The position numbers were made by a program, and so were the translations under genes. Positions 57,168-64,000 of a stretch of DNA of 64,000 nucleotides are shown here, one piece after another; position 1 is the stretch's first letter, and every line of letters begins with the position of its first letter. The notes beneath the pieces are model-generated. The model saw only the letters and a program-made list of their open reading frames with translations. It was not told the DNA's origin and made no database searches. The stretch spans positions 1-64,000 of the forward strand of contig NZ_QQRS01000005.1 of the NCBI RefSeq assembly GCF_003428875.1, in the 5' to 3' direction. This stretch comes from Planomicrobium okeanokoites (GTDB lineage: Bacteria; Bacillota; Bacilli; Bacillales_A; Planococcaceae).

Positions 57168-59312
57168 TTATTGAACAAGCTGTTCTTCCGGCATTTCAGT
57201 TTCTTTGCCGAAGATGGACATTTCAAGCAGTTCGGACACGTCATAAGTGCCTACTGTTTCTTCAACTTCTTTCGCTTTCGTTCCATCTGACAGCATTGTC
57301 AGGCAGTACGGACAGCCGGAAGAAATCATTGTAGGATTCACTTCGAGTGCCTGTTCGGTGCGGGCAACGTTGACGCGGTGTCCAGCGTCTTCTTCCATCC
57401 ACATCAATCCGCCGCCGGCGCCACAGCACATCCCGTCCTGGCGGTTACGGACCATTTCAACCAGTTCGACGCCTTCGATCGATTTCAGGATCTCACGCGG
57501 TGCGTCATATACATCGTTGTAACGGCCAAGGTAGCAGGAATCATGGAACGTGATTTTTTCATGTACCGGGTATTGCGGTTTCAGCTTGCCTTGCTGCAAT
57601 AGTTCAAACAGCATTTCGGTATGGTGGTAGACTTCAGCCTGGAAGCCGAAATCAGGGTATTCGTTTTTGAAGATGTTGAATGCGTGCGGATCGATTGTAA
57701 CGATTTTCTTGATGTCCGCTTTCTCGAACTCTTTGATGTTCGCTGTCGCAAGTTCCTGGAACAGGAATTCGTTGCCGAGACGACGCGGTGTATCTCCGGA
57801 GTTCTTTTCTTTATTGCCAAGAATCGCGAATTTCACTCCTGCTTGATTCATCAGACGGGCGAATGACAACGCAATTTTTTGAGAACGGCTGTCGAATGAA
57901 CCCATTGAACCAACCCAGAACAGGAATTCGAATTCTTCGCCGGCTTTGTTCATTTCTTTTACAGTCGGGATATGAACGTCTTCACGCGCATCTCTCCAGT
58001 TTTCTTTATCTTTACGGTTAAGGCCCCATGGATTACCCTGCTTCTCGATGTTTGTCATCGCGCGCTGAGCGTCTTTATCCATTTTCCCTTCAGTCATGAC
58101 AAGGTAACGGCGAAGGTCGATGATTTTGTCGACGTGCTCGTTCATAACCGGACATTGGTCTTCACAGTTACGGCAAGTTGTACATGCCCAGATTTCTTCT
58201 TCTGTGATAACGTCTCCGATAAGGCTTGGGCTGTAAAGATCATCGATGTTTACGCCTTCAGCACCAGCAGCCATTGCCAGCTGGTTTCCTTGCGTGTTGC
58301 TGAATGCCATTGCCGGCACCCAAGGTTTTTTCTGGGTCATCACTGCACCCGTGTTCGTCAAATTATCACGAAGTTTTGTAATCAGGTCCATCGGCGACAG
58401 CATTTTCCCTGTACCTGTTGCTGGACACATATTCGTGCATCGACCACATTCCACACATGCGTAGAAGTCGATCATCTGCCCCTGGTTGAAGTCTGTGATC
58501 TTTCCGACACCGAATGAAGGCATGGCGTCAGGATCATCTTCATCCGCTTCTTCCATCTCTTCAAAGTTGATCGGCTTCAAGCGGCCGACGTGATCAACGC
58601 GGTGGAACCAGGTGTTGACTGGTCCGAAGATCAAGTGAGCGTGTTTTGATTGTGGTACATAAACAAGGAATGTTAGCAGGAACAATAGATGTGCCCACCA
58701 CATAATATAGAAGATCGTTGCAGCAGCTGTTTCAGGAAGGCCTGCGAAAACCATAGCGAATACAGATGCTACAGGCTCGGTCCAAGCTGTCGGGTGATCT
58801 TGCCAAACCATTCCGGCGCCATTGCCGACTAGGACTGTAACCATCAAACCGCCGATGAAAATCAGCACAAGACCGGATTTCCAGCCGCGTTTCAAGCGAA
58901 CCAATTTTTCAATATAACGTCTGTAGAACGCCCACACGACGGCAACCAGAATTGTCAAAGTCACAATCTCCTGGAAAAACGTAAATGCTGGGTATAGCGG
59001 GCCCAACGGTAAATGTGATCCTGGCGATAAGCCTTTGATAATAAAATCGATAGCACTTGCCTGAACTAATAGGAATCCGTAGAAGAACATGACGTGAATT
59101 GCTCCACTTTTCTTATCCTTCAATAATTTCTTTTGACCAAATACATTGACCATGACTTTGCGGACACGTTCGTTGAAATTGTCCTCAAACTCCACTTTTT
59201 TCCCCAATTGGATATAGTCATAGCGTGACTTCAGCAAATAAACGAATAGGTAAACCGCGTATATCGTCACAGCCAGGAACAAAATCCAGTTTGCAATGAG
59301 CAATGGCTCCAT
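57168..59312 (-). CDS. fadF: Membrane-anchored Fe-S oxidoreductase (FadF/YwjF)
   Basis: A 714-residue protein. The N-terminal third has about five membrane segments of the NarI-like type. Two [4Fe-4S] motifs follow, CVECGRCTNMCPATGTG and CTTCRNCEDQCPVMNEH, then two CCG domains (FHDSCYLGRYNDVYD and CCGAGGGLMW). This layout suggests electron transfer from acyl-CoA dehydrogenase or ETF to menaquinone. Proximity to the acyl-CoA operon supports that role; B. subtilis YwjF is next to acdA. The start follows AAGGGGGAG. Confidence 0.88.
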   Translation of the reverse strand: MEPLLIANWILFLAVTIYAVYLFVYLLKSRYDYIQLGKKVEFEDNFNERVRKVMVNVFGQKKLLKDKKSGAIHVMFFYGFLLVQASAIDFIIKGLSPGSHLPLGPLYPAFTFFQEIVTLTILVAVVWAFYRRYIEKLVRLKRGWKSGLVLIFIGGLMVTVLVGNGAGMVWQDHPTAWTEPVASVFAMVFAGLPETAAATIFYIMWWAHLLFLLTFLVYVPQSKHAHLIFGPVNTWFHRVDHVGRLKPINFEEMEEADEDDPDAMPSFGVGKITDFNQGQMIDFYACVECGRCTNMCPATGTGKMLSPMDLITKLRDNLTNTGAVMTQKKPWVPAMAFSNTQGNQLAMAAGAEGVNIDDLYSPSLIGDVITEEEIWACTTCRNCEDQCPVMNEHVDKIIDLRRYLVMTEGKMDKDAQRAMTNIEKQGNPWGLNRKDKENWRDAREDVHIPTVKEMNKAGEEFEFLFWVGSMGSFDSRSQKIALSFARLMNQAGVKFAILGNKEKNSGDTPRRLGNEFLFQELATANIKEFEKADIKKIVTIDPHAFNIFKNEYPDFGFQAEVYHHTEMLFELLQQGKLKPQYPVHEKITFHDSCYLGRYNDVYDAPREILKSIEGVELVEMVRNRQDGMCCGAGGGLMWMEEDAGHRVNVARTEQALEVNPTMISSGCPYCLTMLSDGTKAKEVEETVGTYDVSELLEMSIFGKETEMPEEQLVQ

Positions 59313-59397
59313 TGGTACTCCCCCTTAAAAAATATATTCCAAAAAATCCTTATTCAAAGTTTACGTGAACTCCCATCGAATGTCGATGCTTAGTTCT

Positions 59398-59427
59398 ATA
59401 TTAAAATATGAATGAGCATTCAGTCAA
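59398..59427 (-). promoter_or_regulatory. fadF promoter with palindromic operator
   Basis: TTGACT (59427-59422), 18-bp spacer and TAATAT (59403-59398) on the minus strand. The palindrome TGAATGAGCATTCA (59409-59422) fills the spacer, the right place for a repressor. Its half-site TGAATG equals that of the Bacillus FadR box, but the spacing is shorter. Confidence 0.65.
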
Positions 59428-59499
59428 TAGTTCTATTGAAAGGGTTTTCATTCTATACATATTTAATTTCACTATTTTCTTCTTAATTAATAAAATAAA

Positions 59500-59540
59500 A
59501 CCCGTGGAGCAAGGCAAGAATTCCACCTTACACCACGGGT
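59500..59540 (-). terminator. Rho-independent terminator of the cobalamin salvage operon
   Basis: ACCCGTGG/CCACGGGT stem with an inner GTAAGG/CCTTGC stem, followed by TTTATTTTATT on the minus strand. Confidence 0.85.
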
Positions 59541-59565
59541 ACAGTTTATATGTTCATGTCTCGTT

Positions 59566-60249
59566 TCATATCTTATCGAAATATACCGGGTAGACCGGTG
59601 ACTCCAGAAAATCCATCACCGTTTTAGTGTTTTGAGGCATAGTGCCCAACAGCACCGATGTGGCCGGTCCACCAGATGCGAGTAAATCGGGCCCCTTTTC
59701 AAGCACTTTAATTGTCCTGTTGAGCATCAGATCCACTTCAGCAGCAATACCTTTTGAACCCACCGGCCAAATCCGATGGATGAGTTTCCGCTTCATCAAA
59801 TCATTCAGCTTTTTCAGATCTGCTATTTTAGCGGGATTTTCCAGCACATCTTTTCCGGTTAGCGGCTCACCATAGACGACCCATTCAAGATTCGATTCCT
59901 CTCTTTCACCTTCCTGCCTGCCAATCATGGTCACAGCAAGAGCCGATTGCAAGGTTTGCATATTCGTTTCAGAACTGCCGGAAATTGATGGCTTGGGCAA
60001 ACCGGCTTCATAAAACAGTTCTTCAATGCCGGCAACGTATGGTTCCCAGTGTTCCGCTCCACTGAAATTATGCAGTAAAACGGCCTGTGGTTCGCTGCCG
60101 GCTGCCCATTGTTCCAAAAGAGCCACCCGCGCTGCGAATTTCGCTGTAATAGGATCGGGTGCTTTAACTGCATCCAGACGTTTTTGACCAATTGCTGCTG
60201 AATTATCTGTGGTAATGACCATTCCGTTCAAAATGATTTCATGACGCAT
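59566..60249 (-). CDS. cblS: PurM-like protein, probable alpha-ribazole kinase CblS
   Basis: A 227-residue protein with features of the PurM/AIR synthase superfamily: TTDNSAAIGQK near the start, TAKFAARVALLEQWAAG, then SGSSETNMQTLQSALAVTMIG. No purine or hydrogenase genes are near. The preceding, overlapping gene is an ECF-type S component. This pair matches CblS (alpha-ribazole kinase) and CblT (alpha-ribazole transporter) described in Listeria and Geobacillus, and cobT is absent here. The specific function is inferred from family and context. GGGAG precedes the ATG. Confidence 0.7.
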   Translation of the reverse strand: MRHEIILNGMVITTDNSAAIGQKRLDAVKAPDPITAKFAARVALLEQWAAGSEPQAVLLHNFSGAEHWEPYVAGIEELFYEAGLPKPSISGSSETNMQTLQSALAVTMIGRQEGEREESNLEWVVYGEPLTGKDVLENPAKIADLKKLNDLMKRKLIHRIWPVGSKGIAAEVDLMLNRTIKVLEKGPDLLASGGPATSVLLGTMPQNTKTVMDFLESPVYPVYFDKI

Positions 60250-60724
60250 GGTTCGTTCTCCCGGCTTTTATGCGCAATAAATAGGGCATAGCAGCCGCTG
60301 CGGCAGCAGCATTCACTGTTGCTGCCAAAAGAAGTGCCGGTACCGTCGCGTAGAAGAAAGCGGGCGACATCAAAAAATAGAATGGCACAGCTGCTATGAC
60401 GCCATTGAAAAAGATGAAGGCTAACCATTTTATCCGATCCATTTCTGCTGCATGCAATTTTGCAAACAGCCAGACGATCATGCCCATTTCAGCAGCTATC
60501 ATGAGATGGAATGGGCCGAGTGGCATGCCTCCCAGAAATGCTGACATCATATGTCCGAAAATCGCAATCAACGCTGCAAGCGGTGCTGAAAAAAACAGCA
60601 CCGCCAGCAATGCAGGCAACGAATCCAGCGCAATCGATGCAATGCCGAGCGGTATCTTAATCATGCCGCCTACTGCAGATAGACTGATGAATAAAGCTGC
60701 CAATGCCAATTTTCTAACACCCAT
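60239..60724 (-). CDS. cblT: ECF transporter S component, probable alpha-ribazole transporter CblT
   Basis: A 161-residue membrane protein with about five to six helices and an alanine-rich last segment. The opening KLALAALFISLSAVGGMIKIPLGIASIALDSLPALLAVLFFS is typical of S components that bind vitamins or precursors. The GGMPLGPFHLMIAAEMG segment follows the same pattern. It overlaps the kinase gene by 11 bases. AGGGGG lies upstream. A cobalamin-precursor substrate is inferred from the operon. Confidence 0.75.
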   Translation of the reverse strand: MGVRKLALAALFISLSAVGGMIKIPLGIASIALDSLPALLAVLFFSAPLAALIAIFGHMMSAFLGGMPLGPFHLMIAAEMGMIVWLFAKLHAAEMDRIKWLAFIFFNGVIAAVPFYFLMSPAFFYATVPALLLAATVNAAAAAAAMPYLLRIKAGRTNHAS

Positions 60725-60726
60725 TT

Positions 60727-61317
60727 TTATTCCCCCTGCTTTTTGGCGCGACCGCCGCCTTTGAAAACTTTTGCACTTCTGACATATTCATTATCCGGTA
60801 CACCGTTGCGTGAATTGACTACACGCGCTGCCGCAAACAGATAATCCGATAAGCGGTTCAAATAGCGCTGCACCACTGTCGGGAATTCTTCGCCGGATTT
60901 CATCAACGTAACCGTCTGCCTCTCTGCACGACGCGTGATGGTACGTGCTATATGAAGAGTGGCAGCTGCCGGAGAACCTCCTGGCAGGATAAATCGTTCC
61001 AGTAAGGGTGGCTCATCCATCAAATCATCGATTCTTTGTTCCAGAACTTCAACCGGTGCTTCTGTCATTTTAAATTGAGGATTCGGTCGAACGTCGGCCA
61101 AATCACCGCCACAGTCAAAAAGTTCATTCTGGATGGCTTCGAGATCTGTCAGCAGGTCTTCGAATAATGATTTGTCCAATTCAGTCATGGCTTTCCCGAT
61201 AAACGAATTCACTTCATCGATGGTTCCATACGCTTCGATGCGCGGCGCATCTTTATCTGCTCGTGCCCCGATCAGACTGGTTTGTCCCTTATCCCCTGTT
61301 TTCGTATAAATTTTCAT
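60727..61317 (-). CDS. pduO: Cob(I)alamin adenosyltransferase, PduO type
   Basis: A 196-residue ATP:cob(I)alamin adenosyltransferase. Signatures are MKIYTKTGDKGQTSLIG, AYGTIDEVNSFIG, RRAERQTVTL and YLNRLSDYLFAAARVVN. It makes the adenosylcobalamin used by IcmF. The ATG at 61317 follows AAAGGGG at nine bases; longer starts would overlap the upstream CobU-like gene further. Confidence 0.95.
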   Translation of the reverse strand: MKIYTKTGDKGQTSLIGARADKDAPRIEAYGTIDEVNSFIGKAMTELDKSLFEDLLTDLEAIQNELFDCGGDLADVRPNPQFKMTEAPVEVLEQRIDDLMDEPPLLERFILPGGSPAAATLHIARTITRRAERQTVTLMKSGEEFPTVVQRYLNRLSDYLFAAARVVNSRNGVPDNEYVRSAKVFKGGGRAKKQGE

Positions 61318-61717
61318 CTTGATCCGCCCCTTTGATTGTTTGTGGGATGCCATACCAAATGCGGATGACACCTTTTGCTTCTTTGAAAAGGAATTGATAG
61401 ATCCTGCCAATTACATCGCGCATTTGGCGCTCCAATGCATCCATCGGTACAATTCCCCTATTCATATCCGTGAGAATCCATATATAGTTTGAACTTGTGC
61501 TCCGAAGACAGATTTCATTGATTTGCTGCATGATCTGCACTTCCGATTTCTTTAAAAGCAATTGCTGCTCCACCCATTTTTCCAAGCCTGCAATGACTGC
61601 AGACTCTGCTGAAGTATCCGGCAGCGTTCCTTCACACCAGCAGTAATCGCCTACTGTCAGATTTTCTTTTACATATTGCCTTTTGCCGTTAAAGGCACCA
61701 CCGAATATGATTTGCAT
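61289..61717 (-). CDS. Second, divergent CobU-like protein
   Basis: A 142-residue protein. The N-terminal MQIIFGGAFNGKRQYVKE is a variant P-loop, and TDMNRGIVPMDALERQMRDVIGRIYQFLFKEAKGVIRIWYG parallels the C-terminal part of CobU (GIVP, RxFRDxxGxxNQ, AD). The region with the CobU guanylyl-acceptor histidine is missing, and the protein is about 50 residues shorter than CobU. It may be a degenerate or specialised relative. It overlaps pduO and cobC, so it is kept in the operon. Confidence 0.7.
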   Translation of the reverse strand: MQIIFGGAFNGKRQYVKENLTVGDYCWCEGTLPDTSAESAVIAGLEKWVEQQLLLKKSEVQIMQQINEICLRSTSSNYIWILTDMNRGIVPMDALERQMRDVIGRIYQFLFKEAKGVIRIWYGIPQTIKGADQDENLYENRG

Positions 61718-62253
61718 ATTCTTTCCTCCTCGAATGCTTGCCTGCTTTGCCAGGAAATTGAATGACAGTCTCCGTGGAATGCTTGTTGCTCACGAAAAGT
61801 TTCTTTTTTGGCACGCGCCAATAAATAACGGATCGGGCCGCCATGCATGATGATTGTAAATTCATTGCCTGCCGGAAGTTTGCTCAAAGCCTGAGAAATC
61901 CGCAGCTCAACCTGGTGAAGGCTTTCGCCGTCCGGAGGTGTCACTGAATAAGGATCATCAATCCACTTCCGGTAAAGCGGTTCACTTTTTAATTCTTCAT
62001 AGGTTTTCATTTCCCATTCCCCGAAATTGCATTCACGAAAGTCCGGGTCTGCCCGGTAGGCAGCGTTCGGAAAAAGGATGGAAGCGGTTTGGCGGCAACG
62101 CAGCAAATCACTTCCCCATATTTCTCCGCTTTTCAGCTGTGCCTCAGTTTCAAACGGTAAAACAGCTTCGTCTGTCCAGCCGATATACTTTTTTTCCAAA
62201 TTTCCAGCCGTCGGCGCATGCCGAATTAAATGAAGAACAAAAGGAGTATCCAT
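61669..62253 (-). CDS. cobC: Alpha-ribazole phosphatase / histidine phosphatase
   Basis: A 194-residue histidine phosphatase. The phosphoryl acceptor is in LHLIRHAPTAGNLEKKYIGWTD, and the second His in FTIIMHGGPIRYLLA. Within a cobalamin operon it is the CobC phosphatase acting on alpha-ribazole 5'-phosphate or adenosylcobalamin phosphate. It overlaps genes on both sides. Confidence 0.85.
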   Translation of the reverse strand: MDTPFVLHLIRHAPTAGNLEKKYIGWTDEAVLPFETEAQLKSGEIWGSDLLRCRQTASILFPNAAYRADPDFRECNFGEWEMKTYEELKSEPLYRKWIDDPYSVTPPDGESLHQVELRISQALSKLPAGNEFTIIMHGGPIRYLLARAKKETFREQQAFHGDCHSISWQSRQAFEEERICKSYSVVPLTAKGNM

Positions 62254-62996
62254 AGGAGCAGTTCCATCCCTTCGATATAGGTGCCGAACAAATCACCTGT
62301 GACGCCTCCAAAATGTTTCATGCACCATTTCCGATAACATAAAGAAGCAACTGTAAATGTCAGTATAATCACAAGTGTCAATTGCCAGCCCACCAGCATT
62401 GCTGCGGCTGCCATAATCAGAACGAACCACAAGTAGCCCCAGCGTGCAATCTTCCGGTGATCGGTTTTACTTTGGAAAAAAGCGGCGAGTCCAGAACTTT
62501 TGGCCGATTGTGTCGAACTGAAAATCAACAAGAGACCGATCCGGGAAGTTGCGGGGATGAACAAAATCATCCATAGCGAGACTGTCAGTGCAGTTTCTGA
62601 AACGATGATCAGTTTCCCGGCAATCATTACGATGAGTGCCATAGCACCGAAAGCGCCAATGCGGGGATCGCCCATGATTTCCAGGCGCTTCTCTTTTTCC
62701 TTATAGGAGAAAAAGGCATCTGCCACATCAGCCAGCCCATCCATATGAAGTCCACCACTCAATGCCAGACTTAAAACCACCAGTATTAAAGCCAGCAGCA
62801 AAGATCCGCTTGAAGTCGTTTCCCTGATCAAAAGAGCTGTCATCGCCAAAATGCCGCCAAACAAAAGTCCGAGCATCGGCAAAAGGATATACATGGCGTT
62901 GAGCTGCGCTTTTTTCATCGGTAAATTCTTTTTCACTGGAAAAGTCGAGAAAAACTGCAAAGTCAGCAATAACCCTATCCCAATATGCTTTGCCAT
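62226..62996 (-). CDS. cobS: Adenosylcobinamide-GDP ribazoletransferase (cobalamin synthase)
   Basis: A 256-residue membrane enzyme joining adenosylcobinamide-GDP with alpha-ribazole (phosphate). The signature GGLHMDGLADVADAFFSYKEKEKRLEIMGDPRIGAFGAM (about residues 77-115) is intact, and there are six to seven membrane helices. ATG at 62996 follows GAGGAGGGAG; the longer frame is discarded. Overlaps cobC by 28 bases. Confidence 0.95.
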   Translation of the reverse strand: MAKHIGIGLLLTLQFFSTFPVKKNLPMKKAQLNAMYILLPMLGLLFGGILAMTALLIRETTSSGSLLLALILVVLSLALSGGLHMDGLADVADAFFSYKEKEKRLEIMGDPRIGAFGAMALIVMIAGKLIIVSETALTVSLWMILFIPATSRIGLLLIFSSTQSAKSSGLAAFFQSKTDHRKIARWGYLWFVLIMAAAAMLVGWQLTLVIILTFTVASLCYRKWCMKHFGGVTGDLFGTYIEGMELLLWILLLFFI

Positions 62997-63009
62997 CGTC
63001 TCTCCCTCC

Positions 63010-63558
63010 TCATTTCCGCTTGAATGCCAGACCATTCTCCATCTCAAAAGCATGATCAGAGTGTTGCACCAGCCATAAGTGAATCGTTCCCAGCCACTTC
63101 ATATAAAGCTCATCCCGGATAAAATCGTCCAATACTTCGTTTGAAACAACAACCAGCAACTCTGCTTTATCATTCAACTCAGTTAAAGTCCGCTGAAGAT
63201 GCGTCCACTTCGCCTCCATGCATCCCGGCTGATCCGCGCACATATCGTTCTGTTCCCAACCATTATACAGCTCATTCGCCAGCCAGGTTGTCACACAGTC
63301 CCATAGGACCGCATCACCTTCGCCTATATTCAAAAGTGCCTCCTCAAAACGAATCGGCTGCTCGATTGTGTGCCAGCCATCCAGCTTCCGGTCTTCACGG
63401 TGGCGTTCTATGCGTTCTGCCATCTCACTGTCATTTGCCCGTCCGCTTGCAAGATATACTTTGCGGCCACAGGCGGAATTTCGGACCAGCATTTCTGCAT
63501 AGGAACTTTTTCCGCTGCGCACGCCGCCGCTGATGAAGATCAGTTTTCCCTTAGCCAT
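63010..63558 (-). CDS. cobU: Adenosylcobinamide kinase / guanylyltransferase
   Basis: A 182-residue bifunctional enzyme. The P-loop is FISGGVRSGKSSYAEML, the guanylyl-acceptor His is in ERIERHREDRKLDGWHTIE, and DCVTTWLANEL and VVVSNEV are the further family motifs. It activates salvaged or newly made adenosylcobinamide. The ATG at 63558 (MAKGKLIFISG) is chosen for family length, with GGGAGATGG upstream. It overlaps cobD by 19 bases. Confidence 0.95.
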   Translation of the reverse strand: MAKGKLIFISGGVRSGKSSYAEMLVRNSACGRKVYLASGRANDSEMAERIERHREDRKLDGWHTIEQPIRFEEALLNIGEGDAVLWDCVTTWLANELYNGWEQNDMCADQPGCMEAKWTHLQRTLTELNDKAELLVVVSNEVLDDFIRDELYMKWLGTIHLWLVQHSDHAFEMENGLAFKRK

Positions 63559-64000
63559 AAAACCATCTCCCTTCGAAGATTTTCCATAGCTTTTTCTGAT
63601 TTCATGCCAACCCTGAACCATTGCCCATCCATCCCTTTAAACGAATAGGTGTGGCGTAAAACCATGCCTTTTTTCAGCATATCCCGAAAAAAATGATCAG
63701 GATTTTTGCCGCTCGGCAACTTGAATGTGAGAAAATTCACCGCTGCATCCGTAAAATGGCAGCCTTGCTCTTTCAGGAATGACGTCATTTTCTGCCGCTC
63801 TTTGTTTACTGACCGAATTACTTCCTTACGGTACTTCTCTTCCTGCAAACAGGAAGAACCGATTGTGGCAGACAGCGCATTCACGTTCCAATGGGCTGCC
63901 CCCGCGGCAAGCTGTTTGATCAATTCAGGCATTGCTAAAACGTACCCCAGCCTTAAGCCTGCAATGGCATACATCTTAGTCATCGAACGAACAATGATGA
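63540..64000 (-). CDS. cobD: CobD-like threonine-phosphate decarboxylase, C-terminal part
   Basis: The frame continues to the window edge, so the N-terminal part is missing. The visible part has the PLP-lysine segment RSMTKMYAIAGLRLGY, typical of CobD and histidinol-phosphate aminotransferases, and ends with a small domain containing NFLTFKLPSG and FRVGMKSEKAMENL. In this operon CobD, which makes the (R)-1-amino-2-propanol phosphate arm of cobalamin, is the natural assignment; HisC is the alternative. Confidence 0.85.
   Translation of the reverse strand, partial: IIVRSMTKMYAIAGLRLGYVLAMPELIKQLAAGAAHWNVNALSATIGSSCLQEEKYRKEVIRSVNKERQKMTSFLKEQGCHFTDAAVNFLTFKLPSGKNPDHFFRDMLKKGMVLRHTYSFKGMDGQWFRVGMKSEKAMENLRREMVLWLREN

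Overview
The window reads as a chromosomal segment of a low-to-mid G+C Gram-positive of the order Bacillales. Gene content and order match the Bacillus subtilis ywq-ywp-mbl-murAA-atp-upp-glyA-ywl-prfA-tdk-rho-murAB-spo0F-pyrG-rpoE stretch. The protein style and the lack of spoIIID, spoIIQ, spoIIR and spoIID at their usual places point to a non-sporulating Planococcaceae member (Planococcus or Planomicrobium type). That placement is an inference. I see no rRNA, tRNA, CRISPR array or transposase gene.

Layout. 0-8.9 kb is accessory: the 5' end of a probable group II intron at the left edge, a DMT exporter, yhdT-panF, tandem repeats, a YknX/YknW-like pair, LD-carboxypeptidase, a 34-residue membrane peptide gene and two small cytosolic proteins. 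8.9-13.2 kb is the ywqB-ywqA (SWIM plus SNF2 helicase) pair. 13.5-19 kb holds ssbB, ywpF, fabZ, an EpuA-like protein, mbl, murAA and ywzB. 19.1-26.6 kb is the complete F1Fo ATP synthase operon (atpZIBEFHAGDC). 26.7-37.1 kb runs mnaA, upp, a PAS-GAF-GGDEF-EAL protein, glyA, ywlG, rpiB, ywlE, ywlC, prmC, prfA. 37.4-48 kb runs tdk, rpmE, rho, glpX, murAB, tal, fbaA, spo0F, ywjG, pyrG, rpoE. 48.4-59.3 kb is a fatty-acid and branched-chain acyl-CoA degradation block (thiolase, 3-hydroxyacyl-CoA dehydrogenase, two acyl-CoA dehydrogenases, TetR regulator, fused B12-dependent isobutyryl-CoA mutase, and the Fe-S oxidoreductase FadF). 59.5-64 kb is a cobalamin salvage operon (cobD, cobU, cobS, cobC, a second CobU-like gene, pduO, and an ECF-type S component with a PurM-like kinase that look like CblT/CblS). 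This operon could supply the adenosylcobalamin that IcmF needs.

The least explained content is intergenic. There are three arrays of about 12-nt cores spaced at 21 bp, one embedded in 216-bp tandem repeats that each carry two perfect hairpins. There is a family of roughly 130-bp imperfect palindromes, one inside the atp operon and one inserted within another copy. There is a separate roughly 280-bp element present as an inverted pair at 37.2 and 47.0 kb, the second copy lying inside the pyrG leader. Recognisable regulation includes a CTP-sensing pyrG attenuator, a cre box in front of the thiolase operon, an operator-like palindrome inside the fadF promoter, and an identical 14-bp palindrome upstream of both mbl and murAA. 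Three small genes with good ribosome binding sites (34, 47 and 53 residues) are also annotated.
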